Shown one piece after another: positions 6,147 through 7,594 of a DNA stretch of 7,594 nucleotides. The position numbers and the translations under genes are program-made. Each line of letters begins with the position of its first letter. Within the stretch, counting starts at the first letter, position 1. This stretch comes from an uncultured Eubacteriales bacterium (GTDB taxonomy: Bacteria; Bacillota; Clostridia; UMGS1883; UMGS1540): assembly GCA_900552775.1 (NCBI GenBank), contig USAP01000079.1, positions 1 to 7,594 on the forward strand. The letters run 5' to 3'. The notes under the pieces were generated by a model. That model was not told where the DNA came from. It saw only the letters and a list, made by a program, of their open reading frames with translations, and did no database searches.

Positions 6147-7594
6147 ATTTTCTCCTTTCTCTTAAAGAGCGCAAACAGTGTGTCAAACGATTTTTTGCAG
6201 AATATAAAGTTTGCTCCGATGTACAAAGCGATTATTAATAAGGAATTTATAATTCCGGCACCTGCAAGTTTCAAAAACGAATATCCGCTGAAAGTATCTG
6301 CGGAAAACACTGCCATCACAAGTGCAAAGACAGCGCCGTTTATGATCCAAAGGCGATATGTTTTGAAAACACTTCTAATAAGCACTTTCCGATTGGCATA
6401 ATAAATCATCATAATTCCGCGGTACAAAAGGGCGGCAATTGTGCCGATAATTGCGCCGCAGATGCCCAATTTTAAAATTGCAATGACAGAGACGCTTATG
6501 TTTATCAGCATTTCAATTACGGCATGAGAACGTGTTTCTCGGAACTTTCCGGAATATTCAAGCACATGATTTGACGGCAGTTTCCCGTTTGACAAAAGAT
6601 TCATCACGGCAAACAAAAATACAAGAGGAGCATTTGTGTAGCTTATGTCATTTATTCCGCTTGTATATATCTGAATAACCGGAAGGAGAAATACCGCCAT
6701 AAGTGTATATATTATAAATGTTGAGGCTATATACATCGTTTCGTACATAGTAAATATTTCATCAAATTTTTCCTTATCCGTGTGAAACAGCTGACCCAGA
6801 GCAAAGCTGAATCCCTGCGTTATACTCGTTATAAGAGACTGCACCTGTGAAAAGAAAATATTGTAAATCGAGTACACGCTGACGGTTTTAAAGTCACATA
6901 AAACCGAAAGCAGAATAATATCGGTATTATTGAAAACCATTCCCGAAATCTGATGTACAAGAACAGATTCTTTCTGCGAAACAGCTCTTTTGTCCGGCGC
7001 TGCGCCAAGGTCAAGCCACGGATATTGTTTTCTTGCGTAAAAATATAAATACGAAAGCTGGATAAGTGCCATGACGCAATATACAAGCTGAATCAAAACC
7101 AGACTGTCGGTGAGCAGAAGCACAAGGATTTTTCCTATGTTTGACGCGAGCTGCAGCAGTGTTTCAGAATTGTTGATTACATATTTTCTGCCGTCTACCT
7201 CCATTAAAATTCGGTATTTTGCCTGAACGAAATAGCTGAAAAGTGTGGGTATAGCATTTAAGATGATTATAACAAATAATGCCGTACTTTCTACCTCTGT
7301 AGGTATTAAAAACGAATACACTGCAGCGAGGACAATTACTATTGCCGCATAAATAATGCCGGTTTTTCTGTAATACATATTCGTTGCCGACAAAACGGCA
7401 CTTGCCTTCGTGCGGTCTCCGTTTGCTACAGGCTTATAAAGTGCCTGAGTTGAAGCAAGGCCTATACCCGCTTCCAACAGTGTCATATAGGCAAAAATCT
7501 GCTTTATCGTGGAGAGTACGCAGGGCGTCGAGGCCCAGACGGTCTCCAATGCGAGTCTCGCCATGAACGCGAACCTCGACATCGTGCCTGCCAT
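6143..7594 (-). CDS. Wzx-type polysaccharide flippase, 5' end replaced at the window edge
   Basis: The frame covers 483 residues and reaches the right edge. It is a multi-pass membrane protein (about 11 visible hydrophobic helices) of the oligosaccharide flippase group of the MOP superfamily, expected to move the undecaprenyl-linked repeat unit across the membrane. Native sequence begins with IKQIFAYMTLLEAGIGLAS (about residues 30-48), followed by ALYKPVANGDRTKASAVLSAT, a region usually preceded in relatives by about 50 residues ending in a YG..(x)NGL...-type helix. Here those residues are replaced by roughly 28 residues read from GC-rich DNA whose other strand encodes a LepA fragment. The ATG at 7594 is therefore not a credible start; the true N-terminus is missing. 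The native part is about 6143 to 7505. The gene ends in TGA overlapping the GT32 start codon. Which glycan it carries is inferred only from its neighbours. Confidence 0.85.
   Translation of the reverse strand: MAGTMSRFAFMARLALETVWASTPCVLSTIKQIFAYMTLLEAGIGLASTQALYKPVANGDRTKASAVLSATNMYYRKTGIIYAAIVIVLAAVYSFLIPTEVESTALFVIIILNAIPTLFSYFVQAKYRILMEVDGRKYVINNSETLLQLASNIGKILVLLLTDSLVLIQLVYCVMALIQLSYLYFYARKQYPWLDLGAAPDKRAVSQKESVLVHQISGMVFNNTDIILLSVLCDFKTVSVYSIYNIFFSQVQSLITSITQGFSFALGQLFHTDKEKFDEIFTMYETMYIASTFIIYTLMAVFLLPVIQIYTSGINDISYTNAPLVFLFAVMNLLSNGKLPSNHVLEYSGKFRETRSHAVIEMLINISVSVIAILKLGICGAIIGTIAALLYRGIMMIYYANRKVLIRSVFKTYRLWIINGAVFALVMAVFSADTFSGYSFLKLAGAGIINSLLIIALYIGANFIFCKKSFDTLFALFKRKEKI
7506..7594 (+). 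pseudogene. lepA: Fragment of lepA (elongation factor 4), joined to the flippase gene
   Basis: Read on the plus strand in the frame of GTG 7509, this GC-rich stretch encodes IVESTQGVEAQTVSN, then ASLAMNANLDIVPA. That is the LepA GTPase-domain stretch just before its NKIDLP motif (compare VVDAGQGVEAQTLAN in E. coli LepA). From 7509 on, 24 of 28 codons end in G or C, unlike the operon. Everything before this point of LepA, about 90 residues including the P-loop and the DTPGH motif, is absent, because the sequence to the left is the flippase gene on the opposite strand. The right side runs off the window. LepA is a housekeeping ribosome-associated GTPase with no link to polysaccharide synthesis, so this is most likely a chimeric contig end from a higher-GC organism. 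The join lies at about 7500-7510. Confidence 0.75.

Noticed and set aside
6829..7086. An 85-codon open frame on the minus strand inside the flippase
   Set aside because: It is a different frame of the flippase coding sequence, with no recognisable domain or start signal.
7509..7594. A circular element, since the plus-strand frame stays open if the two window ends are joined
   Set aside because: LepA should continue with NKIDLP but the left end reads IYTMTGII, and GC-rich DNA is open in several frames here. The genes at each end would also both remain incomplete.

Overview
The window looks like part of an extracellular or capsular polysaccharide assembly operon from a low-GC, Gram-positive anaerobe of the Clostridia type. 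The grounds are AT-rich, Lys-rich coding sequence, strong AAAGGAG-type ribosome sites, tightly packed genes on one strand, and protein families typical of such clusters. The genus cannot be named from the sequence.

All seven main genes lie on the minus strand, so transcription runs from the right end to the left. In that order they are: a Wzx-type flippase (5' end lost), a GT32 glycosyltransferase, a GtrII-like multi-membrane glycosyltransferase, a YdjC/ChbG-type carbohydrate deacetylase, a membrane phosphoglycosyl transferase that starts repeat-unit synthesis, a GT4 glycosyltransferase, and a membrane-anchored metallophosphoesterase with a DnaA-N-like cytoplasmic domain (3' end lost). Gaps are 40 nt or less and several genes overlap, so this is probably one transcription unit. 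No promoter or terminator was found, and no stretch over 300 nt lacks a gene.

Inferred pathway: the phosphoglycosyl transferase puts the first sugar phosphate on undecaprenyl phosphate, the GT4 and GT32 enzymes extend it in the cytoplasm, the flippase moves it across the membrane, and the GtrII-like protein may modify it outside. The deacetylase could trim N-acetyl groups. No recognisable Wzy polymerase, Wzz/tyrosine kinase system or LCP ligase is present; these may lie outside the window.

Both ends appear to be joined to unrelated DNA. About the last 85-90 bp and the first 75 bp are GC-rich (about 60-63% by my count), read as coding on the plus strand with strong G/C third-position bias, and interrupt the conserved parts of the two end genes. 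The right piece is recognisably an internal fragment of lepA (elongation factor 4). The simplest explanation is chimeric assembly, so the first ~25 residues of the flippase frame and the last ~25 residues of the phosphoesterase frame should not be trusted.

The most interesting biological item is the phosphoesterase: a DnaA-N-like domain, one membrane helix and a calcineurin-like domain in a single polypeptide at the end of a polysaccharide operon.
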